Assembly: GCF_000808575.1 (NCBI RefSeq)
Contig: NZ_JWLW01000012.1
Span: forward strand, 1-64,000
DNA length: 64,000 nt
Source of the DNA: Alteromonas marina
GTDB lineage: Bacteria > Pseudomonadota > Gammaproteobacteria > Enterobacterales > Alteromonadaceae
Direction of reading: 5' to 3'
The translations under genes were made by a program, and so were the position numbers. Numbering within the stretch: position 1 is the first letter of the stretch; each line of letters begins with the position of its first letter. Positions 39,896 through 49,253 of the stretch are shown one piece after another. Under the pieces are notes generated by a model. The model did not search any database. It worked only from the letters and a program-made list of their open reading frames with translations, and was not told where the DNA came from.

Positions 39896-40951
39896 ATGTC
39901 TCCATGGATAAAACTGCGAAAAATCATGCTGCAATATTTTGCAGAATCACGCTGGTACACTATTGTCGGTGCCACCGCCTTTTACGCAGTAACAAGCTAT
40001 TGGCTACTTTACGCTGCAGACGAGCACGATTTAATTACCAACGCCGACTTTATTTACTGGCTGGCGGTCACCGCCTCTACAGTGGGCTATGGTGATTTAT
40101 CTCCCGTCACGCCAGCGGGAAAACTGGTTGTAGCGCTTTACGTCATACCGCTTGGTTTGAGTATCTTCGCCATGGTAATTGGCCGGATTGCAGCTTGGGT
40201 TTCATTAACGTGGAAGAAAGGATTGTTGGGTATGAATAGCTTGATGCTAGATGAACATATCTTAGTAATTGGGTGGAATGAGCAGCGTACTATGCTGCTG
40301 CTTGATTTAATACTTCAAGAACGCGATGCCATGCCAGAGCGCCCCGATATTGTGCTGTGTGTGAAGGCTGATATCACTAACCCCATGCCTGGCGTAATTG
40401 AGTTCGTGAAGGTAGATTCGTTTAACAAAGACGAAGATATGGATCGCGCTTGCGTGTCCACCGCCCGAACTATTCTTATCGATAACCCACAAGACGATGT
40501 CACCATGACTACCGCGCTGTATTGTACTAAGCGTAACCCTGATGCACATCAAGTGGCTTATTTTGATGATGATAGCCTAGTCAGCTTACTTCAAGATCAC
40601 TGCCCTAAAGTGGAGTGTACACCGAGCGTGGCAATAGAAATGCTGGTTAAAGCCGCTTTTGATCCTGGTTCTAGTATGCTTCATCACGACTTACTGAGTA
40701 TTGAAGAAGGCCAGGCGCAATTTTCAGTAAAAATCCCAGAAAGTAGCCACGCCATTTCTGTTGCTAAGTTATTTATTAATTTGAAACGTAAACACGATGC
40801 CATCTTTATTGGATATGCGCCAAATGGTCTTGTGAAAGAAATGGTGGTAAACCCACCGTTGGGCGTTACGTTAAACCCGGGCGACACTTTGTTTTACATT
40901 GCTGAGCGCCGCATTAACGCAATTAACTGGTCTTCTCTAGACGCTGATTAA
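39896..40951 (+). CDS. Potassium channel protein with RCK-like domain
   Basis: The 351-residue protein is a two-helix ion channel. The first transmembrane helix is about 21-41, the pore helix and selectivity filter TVGYGD are at 62-67 (the classic K+ signature) and the second helix is about 76-97. Residues from 120 on form a TrkA-N/RCK-like Rossmann domain (HILVIGWNEQR), followed by a C-terminal TrkA-C-like region (GVTLNPGDTLFYIAERR). It probably gates K+ flow across the inner membrane. This gene is not part of the E. coli yjf operon, yet here it lies between the yjfJ- and yjfK-like genes, 12 bp before the latter. Confidence 0.92.
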   Translation: MSPWIKLRKIMLQYFAESRWYTIVGATAFYAVTSYWLLYAADEHDLITNADFIYWLAVTASTVGYGDLSPVTPAGKLVVALYVIPLGLSIFAMVIGRIAAWVSLTWKKGLLGMNSLMLDEHILVIGWNEQRTMLLLDLILQERDAMPERPDIVLCVKADITNPMPGVIEFVKVDSFNKDEDMDRACVSTARTILIDNPQDDVTMTTALYCTKRNPDAHQVAYFDDDSLVSLLQDHCPKVECTPSVAIEMLVKAAFDPGSSMLHHDLLSIEEGQAQFSVKIPESSHAISVAKLFINLKRKHDAIFIGYAPNGLVKEMVVNPPLGVTLNPGDTLFYIAERRINAINWSSLDAD

Positions 40952-40962
40952 GAGGCGTAAAC

Positions 40963-41607
40963 ATGTTTAGTAAATTATTTAAAAAGTCAGAACCTAAAAA
41001 ACCTAAGTCGCCAGAAATAATGGGGCTTTATTTAGGTGGGTCTTTCGAGTTAGATAACTTGAAACTTTCGCTATTAGAACCGGAACTCACTATTGAAGGT
41101 GCAGCCCGTTCTCAATTAATTCAAGCGGTAGGTGAAGCACCCTTAGATACAGGTGGCACTCTGCTTCGCTTTTACACCGACGACGATGGATTTTTACAGG
41201 TGGTCACCGACGGCGGCTTGTCTGAGAATCACATTACCGATGTTAAGCTGTGGCATTTTTACGAAACAAAGACCATCGGTAATACTGCTCAGTGGAACGA
41301 ATGCTTGAAAAACGTTATCAGCCAGCCCACCTACGAGCTTGAGGGCAAGGTCTATACCCGCGTGTGGGGGGCAGTGGGCGATGAGTCACCGCCTGTTGCC
41401 GTCACTGAAACTACCTATGAAGAAGACGGTGATGTGAGTACCACCGATCAGTTTATGATGCTGTACGAACGCCCCATCAGTAACGATAGAGTCGAAACAC
41501 TGCTTGTTGTGGGTGAAGAGAAACAAGTAGGTAATAATTTAGATAGATGTTTGGTGATTTCAACGGGGTTTGATGTAGAACCTGCAGATATCACTATAAA
41601 CGGTTAA
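40963..41607 (+). CDS. yjfK: YjfK-like DUF2491 protein
   Basis: The 214-residue protein belongs to the DUF2491 family of E. coli YjfK; function is unknown. After a basic N-terminal segment (SKLFKKSEPKKPKSPEI) come EIMGLYLGGSFELDNLKL, LLRFYTDDDGFLQVVTDGG, and the conserved C-terminal VYTRVWG and LYERPISNDRVETLLV. It is predicted to be cytosolic. It is 12 bp downstream of the channel gene and 15 bp upstream of the DUF350 gene, so the operon is continuous here. Confidence 0.9.
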   Translation: MFSKLFKKSEPKKPKSPEIMGLYLGGSFELDNLKLSLLEPELTIEGAARSQLIQAVGEAPLDTGGTLLRFYTDDDGFLQVVTDGGLSENHITDVKLWHFYETKTIGNTAQWNECLKNVISQPTYELEGKVYTRVWGAVGDESPPVAVTETTYEEDGDVSTTDQFMMLYERPISNDRVETLLVVGEEKQVGNNLDRCLVISTGFDVEPADITING

Positions 41608-41622
41608 TAAAAGGGAATAACT

Positions 41623-42039
41623 ATGGATACGATCATGCAATCTTTGGCTGGCCTGGATAACTTTGCGCTTTACTTCGGCTTGTCGATTGTCTTTTTGTTT
41701 ATCTTCAAATTGGTGTACGCATTGGTTACACCTCACGATGAATGGAAGCTGGTAAAAGAAGAGAAAAACGTTGCCGCTGCCATCGGCTTCGGTGGCGCTA
41801 TAATCGGTTTTGCTATTGCCCTTGGCAGCGCAGCTTCAAACTCGGTTGCTGTAGTAGATTTTGCTATTTGGGCGCTTGTTGCTGTGATTGCACAATCCCT
41901 AGCGTTTGCCATTTTGCGTTTCAGCTTTATGCCGAAAATCGCTGAGCGCATAAACAATAACGAAGTTTCTGCGGGTGTTATGCTTGCCAGCATGTCTATT
42001 GCCGTAGGCTTACTCAATGCCGCTTGCATGACCTATTAA
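41623..42039 (+). CDS. yjfL: YjfL-like DUF350 membrane protein
   Basis: The 138-residue protein has four predicted transmembrane helices (about 15-36, 51-70, 76-98 and 115-136) and the DUF350 pattern, including AAIGFGGAIIGFAIALGSAASNS. Members are inner-membrane proteins of unknown function found next to PspA and ATP-grasp genes. It lies between the DUF2491 and DUF1190 genes, as in E. coli. Confidence 0.93.
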   Translation: MDTIMQSLAGLDNFALYFGLSIVFLFIFKLVYALVTPHDEWKLVKEEKNVAAAIGFGGAIIGFAIALGSAASNSVAVVDFAIWALVAVIAQSLAFAILRFSFMPKIAERINNNEVSAGVMLASMSIAVGLLNAACMTY

Positions 42040-42049
42040 GGGGGCAGCG

Positions 42050-42718
42050 ATGACTGATAAACGAAACACTCAGCTTGATGTTGTTGATAGCGTGCAAGGT
42101 GAGAAGCCCGCATTAAAACGCACCAAACATATTGACCTTAGTCGCATGCGCAAAGGTTTTAGCGTGAAGCCTTTAGCATTGGGGGTGGCCAGCGTTATTT
42201 TAAGTGGTTGTGGCGGGGAAAAAGAAGACGCCACCATTTACACCTCGCTAGAAGACTGTAAACAGGATTTTCCTGATGCAGTAGAGCGTTGTGAAGCTGC
42301 CTACCAGACAGCGGTCGACGAGGCCATGCGCACCAGTCCGCGCTTTAGCTCTGAGTACGACTGCGAACATGAATTTGGCCCTAACCAGTGCCAATATGTG
42401 AATAATAGTAGCGGCAGCTTTTTCATGCCGTTCATGGCAGGCTACATGGTGAGCTCTCTGCTATCGCCAAATCGCTATTACTCACAGCCCTTATATACTT
42501 CCTATTCATATAATTCACCGTTTCGTTCACGCTGGATAACGGCAGACGGCTATGTGTTCGACGGCGACATTCGCAAAAGAAAATATCGCGTAAATAAAGA
42601 CGTTTATAAGCCTAAGCCTACCGTGAACCGCACAATGAAACGAGGCGGGTTTGGTAGCAGCGTTCGTGCAAAATCGTCTTGGGGTAGCAGCAGCCGTAAA
42701 GGCGGCTGGGGCGGATAA
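42050..42718 (+). CDS. yjfM: YjfM-like DUF1190 lipoprotein
   Basis: The 222-residue protein matches DUF1190. Residues 42-54 ([13 protein letters not shown]) look like a lipoprotein signal with the lipidated Cys54, after an unusually long, basic N-terminal region. The core has Cys-containing segments ([32 protein letters not shown]), and the C-terminus is rich in Gly, Ser and Arg ([23 protein letters not shown]). The basic Gly-rich tail is a possible substrate for modification by the next gene's enzyme, which is speculative. It is 2 bp before the ATP-grasp gene. Confidence 0.88.
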   Translation: MTDKRNTQLDVVDSVQGEKPALKRTKHIDLSRMRKGFSVKPLALGVASVILSGCGGEKEDATIYTSLEDCKQDFPDAVERCEAAYQTAVDEAMRTSPRFSSEYDCEHEFGPNQCQYVNNSSGSFFMPFMAGYMVSSLLSPNRYYSQPLYTSYSYNSPFRSRWITADGYVFDGDIRKRKYRVNKDVYKPKPTVNRTMKRGGFGSSVRAKSSWGSSSRKGGWGG

Positions 42719-42720
42719 CT

Positions 42721-43887
42721 ATGTTTAGAATGCCTTGCCAGCCTCGCAAGGGCTGGCAGCAGTTGGCTAATGAGTTTGGTTTTCATTTCCACACCATGTA
42801 TGGCGAGCCGTATTGGGATGAAAGTGCCTACTACCAATTCACGCTGGCGCAAATTGAAAACGATATTGAAGACCCCACAGCCGAGCTACATCAAATGTGC
42901 TTGGCAGTGACCGAAGATGTGGTTAATAGTGAGGAATTACTTACTCGCTTTTGCATCCCCGAACAGCACTGGGATTTAGTGCGTAATAGCTGGAACGAAA
43001 GAGACCCAAGTCTGTACTCTCGCCTTGACCTTGTCTACAGCGGTAAAGGGCCGGCAAAGCTTCTTGAAAACAATGCAGATACGCCCACCAGCCTGTATGA
43101 ATCCGGTTTTTGGCAATGGCTGTGGCTTTCGCAAAATGTGGATGCCGGCAAACTTGCCCTGCACGCTGATCAGTTCAATAGCTTGCAAGAAAAACTAGTT
43201 CATCGATTTCGCGAAATAGCATTGCACTACAACATTAATCAACTGCACATGGCGTGTTGTAAAGATACCGTAGAAGACCGCGGAACAGTGCAGTACCTAC
43301 AAGACTGCGCTACAGAGGCCGGGCTTTTAGCTGACTTCGTTTTTATTGAAGACATTGGGTTGGCGGACACGGGTGTTTTTACCGATCTTCAAGACGCGCC
43401 CATTACAGACTGCTTCAAGCTTTATCCTTGGGAGTTTATGCTGCGCGAAGAGTTTGGCGACGTGTTAGAAGACGCCCAAGTTAATTGGGTAGAGCCCCCA
43501 TGGAAATCGATAATCTCCAATAAAGCCTTGCTTCCTCAGCTATGGAAGAAATTTAAAGGCCACCCTAACCTGCTTCCTGCTTATTTTTCAGATGAAAAAA
43601 ATGCAAATAGTTTGTCCGGAAAGTGGATTAAAAAGCCCCTCTTTTCTCGAGAGGGAGCCAACGTATCAATTATCGAAGATGGTGTTGAGAACGTTTTGAG
43701 TGATGGCCCTTATGGTGAAGAAGGTTTTATTGTTCAAGCTTTTGAACCATTGCCCGTTTTTGAAGGTAATCATACACTTATTGGTAGCTGGTTGGTGGAT
43801 GACATGCCCGCAGGTATTTCAGTAAGAGAAGATTCATCTGCTATTACCCAAGATCTCTCTCGCTACCTTCCCCATATTATCTTGTAA
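42721..43887 (+). CDS. yjfC: YjfC-like glutathionylspermidine-synthase-family ATP-grasp ligase
   Basis: The 388-residue protein resembles the C-terminal synthetase half of glutathionylspermidine synthase, an ATP-grasp enzyme that joins a carboxylate to an amine. Family segments are [64 protein letters not shown], and the nucleotide/Mg part [18 protein letters not shown]. There is no N-terminal amidase half, as in E. coli YjfC. Whether it makes a free amide or modifies a protein is unknown. It starts 2 bp after the DUF1190 gene, so the two are tightly linked. Confidence 0.92.
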   Translation: MFRMPCQPRKGWQQLANEFGFHFHTMYGEPYWDESAYYQFTLAQIENDIEDPTAELHQMCLAVTEDVVNSEELLTRFCIPEQHWDLVRNSWNERDPSLYSRLDLVYSGKGPAKLLENNADTPTSLYESGFWQWLWLSQNVDAGKLALHADQFNSLQEKLVHRFREIALHYNINQLHMACCKDTVEDRGTVQYLQDCATEAGLLADFVFIEDIGLADTGVFTDLQDAPITDCFKLYPWEFMLREEFGDVLEDAQVNWVEPPWKSIISNKALLPQLWKKFKGHPNLLPAYFSDEKNANSLSGKWIKKPLFSREGANVSIIEDGVENVLSDGPYGEEGFIVQAFEPLPVFEGNHTLIGSWLVDDMPAGISVREDSSAITQDLSRYLPHIIL

Positions 43888-43908
43888 TTTATTTAAGGGG
43901 GCCTTTTT

Positions 43909-44448
43909 ATGAAGCCGCTTTCTTTTCAAATTCGCGTTCTGCTGACGTTAGGTGCACTATTAATCGTAATAGAAGTAGCAAACTTACTTACCGGCAATGC
44001 ACTTAATCAGTTTGGTGTAGTGCCTCGCACACTTTCAACCTTGCCATATATATTCACAGCTCCTTTCCTTCACGGTACACCCACGCATTTGATGGCTAAC
44101 TTGGTGCCTCTTTTGCTGTTCATGTGGCTTACTATGCAGTGGGGAAAACGCACATTTCTCATCGCTACGCTAAGCGCACTGCTTATAGGTGGTTTGGGCG
44201 TGTGGCTGTTCGGTAGAAGCGCTACGCATATTGGCGCGAGCGGCATGGTATATGGCTATTTTGGTTTCCTTGTATTAGCAGGTTTTCGAAGTAACAAAGT
44301 GCGGTATTTACTTATTTCACTAGTAGTTGCAGCGCTGTACGGAGGAATGCTGGTTGGTGTGCTTCCCACATCCAAATTTATTTCCTTTGAATATCATCTG
44401 TTTGGCTTTATTGGTGGCTTATTTGCCGCATGGCACTGGGCACGCTAA
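43909..44448 (+). CDS. Rhomboid family intramembrane serine protease
   Basis: The 179-residue protein is nearly all membrane-embedded with about six helices. The catalytic serine is Ser111 in GASG, and the catalytic histidine is His163 in EYHLFGFIGG. The oxyanion residues are His60 and Asn64 in THLMAN. Rhomboids cut single-pass membrane proteins within the bilayer. It is 21 bp after the ATP-grasp gene on the same strand, so it probably belongs to the same operon, which is not the case in E. coli. Confidence 0.9.
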   Translation: MKPLSFQIRVLLTLGALLIVIEVANLLTGNALNQFGVVPRTLSTLPYIFTAPFLHGTPTHLMANLVPLLLFMWLTMQWGKRTFLIATLSALLIGGLGVWLFGRSATHIGASGMVYGYFGFLVLAGFRSNKVRYLLISLVVAALYGGMLVGVLPTSKFISFEYHLFGFIGGLFAAWHWAR

Positions 44449-44494
44449 TTAGTTTACGTATAATTAGCCTCAAGATAAGACGTTTTAGTTAGAT

Positions 44495-45196
44495 ATGTCA
44501 GCAGTACAAGAACCTACACAAAAGAACCAAGGCTTTTTCGGCAACCTCGCGTTTAACATTGTTATTCCTGTGGTGCTAATGAGCTATGCAAGTTCAGAAG
44601 ATTACCTAGGCCCTGCGTGGAGCATTGTGGCGGCACTCAGCTTTCCTATTGGTTATGGCCTTTGGGATTTAAAAGAGTCGGGAAAGGTCAATGGCTTTTC
44701 CATTTTAGGCATTATCAGCGTACTGCTTACCGGCGGGTTTAGCTTACTTAAACTGCCTGCCGAGTATATTGCGATAAAAGAAGCCGCTATTCCGGGCATT
44801 ATTGGTATTGCTGTACTGGTAACCCAATACTCTAATAAACCCTTGGTCAAAATGCTTATTTTGAACGACCAAATCATAAACTGGCCACACCTAAACCAAG
44901 TTCTTGATGCGAAAGGCAAGCAACCAGAATTTAAAAAGAAAGTCGCGGTTAGCTCTTACATCGTAGCGAGTTCGTTTTTCCTCTCTTCTGCACTTAACTA
45001 TATTTTAGCTAAAATGATTTTGGTCAGTGAGCCGGGCACTACGGCATACACTGAAGAGCTTGGCCGAATGACTGCGCTTAGCTATCCAGTTATTGTGATC
45101 CCGAGCATGATTTTGCTTATTGCAGCGCTCTGGTATTTGTTTGCTCAAATCAAAAAAATTACTGGCGAAGAACTCGATAACTTTATTAATCAGTAA
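44495..45196 (+). CDS. VC0807-family membrane protein
   Basis: The 233-residue protein has about six hydrophobic helices (for example FNIVIPVVLMSYAS, GPAWSIVAALSFPIGYGLWD, ILGIISVLLTGGFSLL, VIVIPSMILLIAALWYLF). It resembles the VC0807 family of uncharacterised inner-membrane proteins; transport or septation roles have not been shown. It starts 46 bp after the rhomboid gene and ends at a terminator, so it closes this operon. Confidence 0.75.
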   Translation: MSAVQEPTQKNQGFFGNLAFNIVIPVVLMSYASSEDYLGPAWSIVAALSFPIGYGLWDLKESGKVNGFSILGIISVLLTGGFSLLKLPAEYIAIKEAAIPGIIGIAVLVTQYSNKPLVKMLILNDQIINWPHLNQVLDAKGKQPEFKKKVAVSSYIVASSFFLSSALNYILAKMILVSEPGTTAYTEELGRMTALSYPVIVIPSMILLIAALWYLFAQIKKITGEELDNFINQ

Positions 45197-45209
45197 AAAG
45201 ATAATCGAT

Positions 45210-45231
45210 AAGGGGCTTAACGCCCCTTTTT
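45210..45231 (+). terminator. Terminator of the yjf-like operon
   Basis: AAGGGGC at 45210-45216 pairs with GCCCCTT at 45222-45228 around a 5-nt loop, with a T-tract through 45231. It lies 13 bp past the VC0807-family gene. Confidence 0.85.
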
Positions 45232-45279
45232 ACATTTGAAGTCCCTCTGACCTACGACGAAATCTATTACATATCGAGT

Positions 45280-45336
45280 AATTTGGGCTACCAAAGCAAT
45301 ATCGTGAGCCGCGCAACGGTATTGGCCCATCAAATT
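45280..45336 (+). other. Long imperfect hairpin upstream of the att-like ABC operon
   Basis: AATTTGGGC at 45280-45288 pairs with GCCCATCAAATT at 45325-45336 (AT bulge), and internal CAATATCG pairs with CGGTATTG (one G-T pair). Together they form a 57-nt structure. It lies in the 338-bp gap between the VC0807-family terminator and the ABC ATPase start, which otherwise shows no gene or clear promoter. Confidence 0.5.
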
Positions 45337-45534
45337 CCTACACCGCTTTTAACCAAAAAGCATGAGTTTTACGTATACTCTCAATGATAAAAATAACCCG
45401 TTCTATTAGAACATGTTGGCGCTATTTTAAAGCGCTCATAGCGCCTCTAACTGTGCGCCAGCAGCACTGCGTATTGCATGCATTCTCGCTCCTTCATGTT
45501 CAAACTAAGACGGTTCAATACAAAACGGCGAATT

Positions 45535-46257
45535 ATGCTGACCATAAAAGACTTAAAGAAATCTTTTTCACAGACAGGGGCTCCGCTCATCAACAACCTT
45601 AACCTTACTGTAAAGACAGGTGAATCGGTGAGTATTCAGGGGGCTTCTGGCTGCGGCAAATCTACCTTGCTGTCGCTTATTGCTGGGTTTGAGACGCCCG
45701 ACGGAGGCGATATTTCGGTAAATGGATTGTCGATTGCAGGCAATAGCAAACTCGATAATACGTTTAAAGCGAAGGATATCGACAATTTTCGCAAACAGCA
45801 TTTAGGTATTGTGTTTCAAAGCTTCAATCTATTCGACTGCTTTAATGCGTGGGACAACATTGCCTTTACTGCAAGGCTAAAAGGTAATGTAGATAACGAC
45901 TACCAATTAGCGTTAATGGAGCAGCTTGGGATATTACCCCTAGCGCAAAAGCCGCTAAGTCAGTTATCTGGCGGTGAACAGCAGCGCTGTGCCATTGCTA
46001 GAGCACTTGTACATCGCCCCTCGCTTATCTTGGCCGACGAACCCACCGGCAATTTAGATGAAACCACCAGCGAAACTGTGTCTGACTTACTCTTTAAAAC
46101 CTGTAAAGAGGCCAATACTTCTCTTGTTGTGGTTACTCATAGCCAAGACGTCGCGGTAAAAGCGGACGCCGCTTTGCGACTACACAAAGGGGTATTAGAG
46201 AGAGTGAATTGTGAAAGTACAGAGCAAACCTTGTCTTCACCAATAGCAGCAAGCTAA
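45535..46257 (+). CDS. ABC transporter ATP-binding protein (LolD/MacB type)
   Basis: The ATPase subunit of an exporter of the LolD/FtsE/MacB type. Using the ATG at 45535 (240 residues, [13 protein letters not shown]) gives the usual family start; an in-frame ATG at 45478 would add a basic 19-residue extension with no similarity. It has Walker [10 protein letters not shown], the Q-loop [19 protein letters not shown], the signature [19 protein letters not shown], Walker [14 protein letters not shown] and the switch His in VVTHSQ. It forms an operon with the FtsX-type permease and the lipocalin-like lipoprotein, the order of attE-F-G-H-type systems. Confidence 0.93.
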   Translation: MLTIKDLKKSFSQTGAPLINNLNLTVKTGESVSIQGASGCGKSTLLSLIAGFETPDGGDISVNGLSIAGNSKLDNTFKAKDIDNFRKQHLGIVFQSFNLFDCFNAWDNIAFTARLKGNVDNDYQLALMEQLGILPLAQKPLSQLSGGEQQRCAIARALVHRPSLILADEPTGNLDETTSETVSDLLFKTCKEANTSLVVVTHSQDVAVKADAALRLHKGVLERVNCESTEQTLSSPIAAS

Positions 46258-46328
46258 TTACAGGTGAAAGACGTTAGCGATATGCGCCTTGTGAAAAACG
46301 CACCGAAAACAGAAAGTAGGAAGATAAC

Positions 46329-49253
46329 GTGCTGCGCACTCTACTGTTAACACTTTCTAGCTTACTTGCAATGGCAAGGCACAGGCCGTGGGAGCCATTG
46401 CTCATTATGGCCGCAATTATACTGGCCAATGCTGGCTTGGTTACCGTTTTGCTTATAAACGAAGGCGCTACACAAGGTGAACTGTTACAGTCAAAGCAAG
46501 GGCTTACCTTGGGCAGTATCATCACCCCAGCAGACAGCAGAACTCGCTTTACACAAAGTGATTATGCCACGCTTCGCAAGCAGGGTTTTACCCAGCTTGT
46601 TGCAATAGCTGAACGAGACATCACCCTATCGTGCAATGCCAGCAAGCCCTCAACAACTCTCACATTACTCGGTGTTGATACTCAGCCTCTTTTAGGAAGT
46701 GCATTTAGAAAGAGAGGTTTTGAAGCGCCTGCTCAAAACGATAGCGCTCTTTCGCTTTCCTATTTATCGCAAAATGCGAATAAATTTAGTGAAATGGAAA
46801 ACCAGCAGACGCCAGCGGGACGCGAATTGCGCTCAAATTCTGGGGGCGACTTCGCTGTAAATGGGCTTATTCACCCCTTAACGAACGCAAAACTGGCCTG
46901 TCACGACACGCTCAATGAAACCAATAGAAAATCCGCGCCAAGCCCCTATTGGCCTGCAACGGTAAGCGCGTATGTGAGCAGCTTTGCTCCACAAAATACA
47001 ATTTTGATTTCTATTGATGATTTTTACAGAGGCGGGGTAACGATTGAGAATGATGAATCTGTTAAGCCTGTTATTCATGACAATGCTAAACGCGCGCAAG
47101 AGCAACAAGTAAAACAACAGAAAGCTTACGTCCCACTTTCCGGGTTTATTGCACTTTCACCGCTATCACAGCAGCATTTAACCCAAATAGAAACTCTACT
47201 TGGAATACCTGTAAAGCAAACCACTAGCAATACAGACAATGACACCGGTTCGTTGCCAGATAGTTTTAGACTAAATCTTTGGGCGATGAGTGGACTGATG
47301 GGCGTTGTGGCGCTTTTTATAGTACTTAACGCGCTAAACTTGATGTACCGCACGCGGCTACCCAATATCATTCGTTTACGGCAGCTGGGCATATCTCAGC
47401 GAATTTTAGGCAGTGCCCTATTCACCGAGTTGCTTGTTTACTGCGTAATAAGTATTCCAATTGGCATGTTCATCGGTTTTCAAGCGGCGTCATGGTTGTC
47501 ACCTGTGATAAACGGTACATTTACGTCGTTGTTTAACGCTGTATTTGTTAACCCAGACGTTAATCTGCTTTTCACCTTCGGCTTCGCATTAACAACGACC
47601 TTTATATCGCTGGTTGTTTTTTCGTTAGTTTCTATAGTTAAGCTTTCAAATGCCCTAACCGTAACGCCTGTCAAAAAAGAAAATGCGTTAGGCCAATTTG
47701 CCGTAGGCCTTATCTCATTATGTGCCCTACTACTGTTATTTATCGCTGAGGGGTTCGTATCTTCTACAGCTTCAGCACTTTTCTTTGTTACACTGTTACT
47801 CCTTACCAGCTGCGCGCTTATTCTTCTTTGGTTACCTATTTTCTCTAGGCTACTGACTAGATTTGTACCAAGACAGTGGCCCGTGTTCCACTACGTCATT
47901 GCTAATATGCACTTACTGTCTAGCAAAACCCGTCTCGCCGTTTGTGCATTCTTTATCGCGCTAACCGCAAATATTGGTATGAATACCATGACGGACAGCT
48001 TTAGAGACGCCACTGAACAATGGTTAACGCAAAGGCTTTACGCGCCTTTCTATCTGTACACCGACGCGCCACTTAGTCGTATCGAAACGTTATCTACCAA
48101 ATCGTCACCTCCGCTTGCTTTAACTCCTTTACTTAAGGCTGAGGGAGCTGTTATTGGCTCACATGCTCAAGAAGAGACACATAAAGAGACATGTGAAAAC
48201 AGTAACAGCTCGCCCACTTACGTTTCTATCAGTAGCTACCCCGTTCACCAAAACGGTAAAAAGGCGCTTGTCCTCGATGATGTAATAAACAACGACCTCA
48301 ACACAGTGTGGCGTGAGTTTACAGAAGGGAAAGGGGTATTCATCAATCAGCAATTAGCGTTTTCCCTTAACGCAAAGTTAGGACACACGTTAGATATAGA
48401 GAATATTCATCTTCGTAAAACTGCGAATTCAAGTTCTTCGGCGATTAATACATCTAACGAGGCGTATAGCTCGCCACAAGATAAAACTACTGACCCAACA
48501 CAAGGCTCACAAAGCAGTTCGTCGAACTCGAACGTATTTGCAGTGACGCCTCAATGGAAAGTACTGGGTATTTATCCCGACTACGGTAACCTGAACGGGC
48601 AAATATTAGTGCCTCTTCCCTCATTTAATCGAAACGATGTCCTTATCAGGGATCAACTTTTTTCCGGTGTAATGGCTATTTACCCAGAGCCTTCTATTGA
48701 GGCTAACGTGATAGGCGACAACAAACAAAGCACCTATGGAAAGGACATCCTCGAACAGCAGCTAAAATCACAGTTAGGGGAACACCGCGAAATTGCCCTT
48801 TATACCCGACAGGCGCTGTTAGATACCTCTATGCAGACCTTTGATCGCACCTTTGTATTAACTGACGGCCTTAATATTACCACCCTATTGGTGGCGGGCG
48901 TCGCCTTCGCTGTTTCGCTGACGGTACTTAGCATAGGCAGCGCAGCGCAGTTATCTGTATTGCGTGCCCTTGGCGTTAGTCAGCTTAAAGTAAAAGCTTC
49001 TCTGTTTGCGCAATATCTGTTGCTTTGTTTTATTTCGGCCTTGCTCGCCATTCCTTTTGGCGTGTATTTGGCCTATGTCTTTATTCAACAAGTAAACCGG
49101 CATGCTTTTAACTGGGTGTACCCACTTTCACTTAATGCACAGGTTATTCTCTCTAGCGTAGGGTTATCGCTGTTTATCGTTTCACTGGTGCTGTTGTTAC
49201 CTTTAGGAAAACTTAAGCCGAAAATTGATTTAAGGCAGGAAGTTCAGCTATGA
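46329..49253 (+). CDS. Very large FtsX-type ABC permease
   Basis: The 974-residue protein starts at GTG, preceded by AGGAAG. It has an N-terminal helix (about 18-40), a periplasmic region, and a first FtsX-type membrane block (about 315-545). A second long extracytoplasmic domain follows (about 565-840), then a C-terminal FtsX block with LNITTLLVAGVAFAVSLTVLS, VLRALGVSQLKVKASLFAQYLLL and a last helix. Such two-block permeases work as one chain with two ATPase copies and move lipids, lipoproteins or peptides. The Ser/Thr/Asn-rich stretch at about 700-740 is a linker. It overlaps the lipoprotein start by 4 bp. Confidence 0.88.
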   Translation: MLRTLLLTLSSLLAMARHRPWEPLLIMAAIILANAGLVTVLLINEGATQGELLQSKQGLTLGSIITPADSRTRFTQSDYATLRKQGFTQLVAIAERDITLSCNASKPSTTLTLLGVDTQPLLGSAFRKRGFEAPAQNDSALSLSYLSQNANKFSEMENQQTPAGRELRSNSGGDFAVNGLIHPLTNAKLACHDTLNETNRKSAPSPYWPATVSAYVSSFAPQNTILISIDDFYRGGVTIENDESVKPVIHDNAKRAQEQQVKQQKAYVPLSGFIALSPLSQQHLTQIETLLGIPVKQTTSNTDNDTGSLPDSFRLNLWAMSGLMGVVALFIVLNALNLMYRTRLPNIIRLRQLGISQRILGSALFTELLVYCVISIPIGMFIGFQAASWLSPVINGTFTSLFNAVFVNPDVNLLFTFGFALTTTFISLVVFSLVSIVKLSNALTVTPVKKENALGQFAVGLISLCALLLLFIAEGFVSSTASALFFVTLLLLTSCALILLWLPIFSRLLTRFVPRQWPVFHYVIANMHLLSSKTRLAVCAFFIALTANIGMNTMTDSFRDATEQWLTQRLYAPFYLYTDAPLSRIETLSTKSSPPLALTPLLKAEGAVIGSHAQEETHKETCENSNSSPTYVSISSYPVHQNGKKALVLDDVINNDLNTVWREFTEGKGVFINQQLAFSLNAKLGHTLDIENIHLRKTANSSSSAINTSNEAYSSPQDKTTDPTQGSQSSSSNSNVFAVTPQWKVLGIYPDYGNLNGQILVPLPSFNRNDVLIRDQLFSGVMAIYPEPSIEANVIGDNKQSTYGKDILEQQLKSQLGEHREIALYTRQALLDTSMQTFDRTFVLTDGLNITTLLVAGVAFAVSLTVLSIGSAAQLSVLRALGVSQLKVKASLFAQYLLLCFISALLAIPFGVYLAYVFIQQVNRHAFNWVYPLSLNAQVILSSVGLSLFIVSLVLLLPLGKLKPKIDLRQEVQL

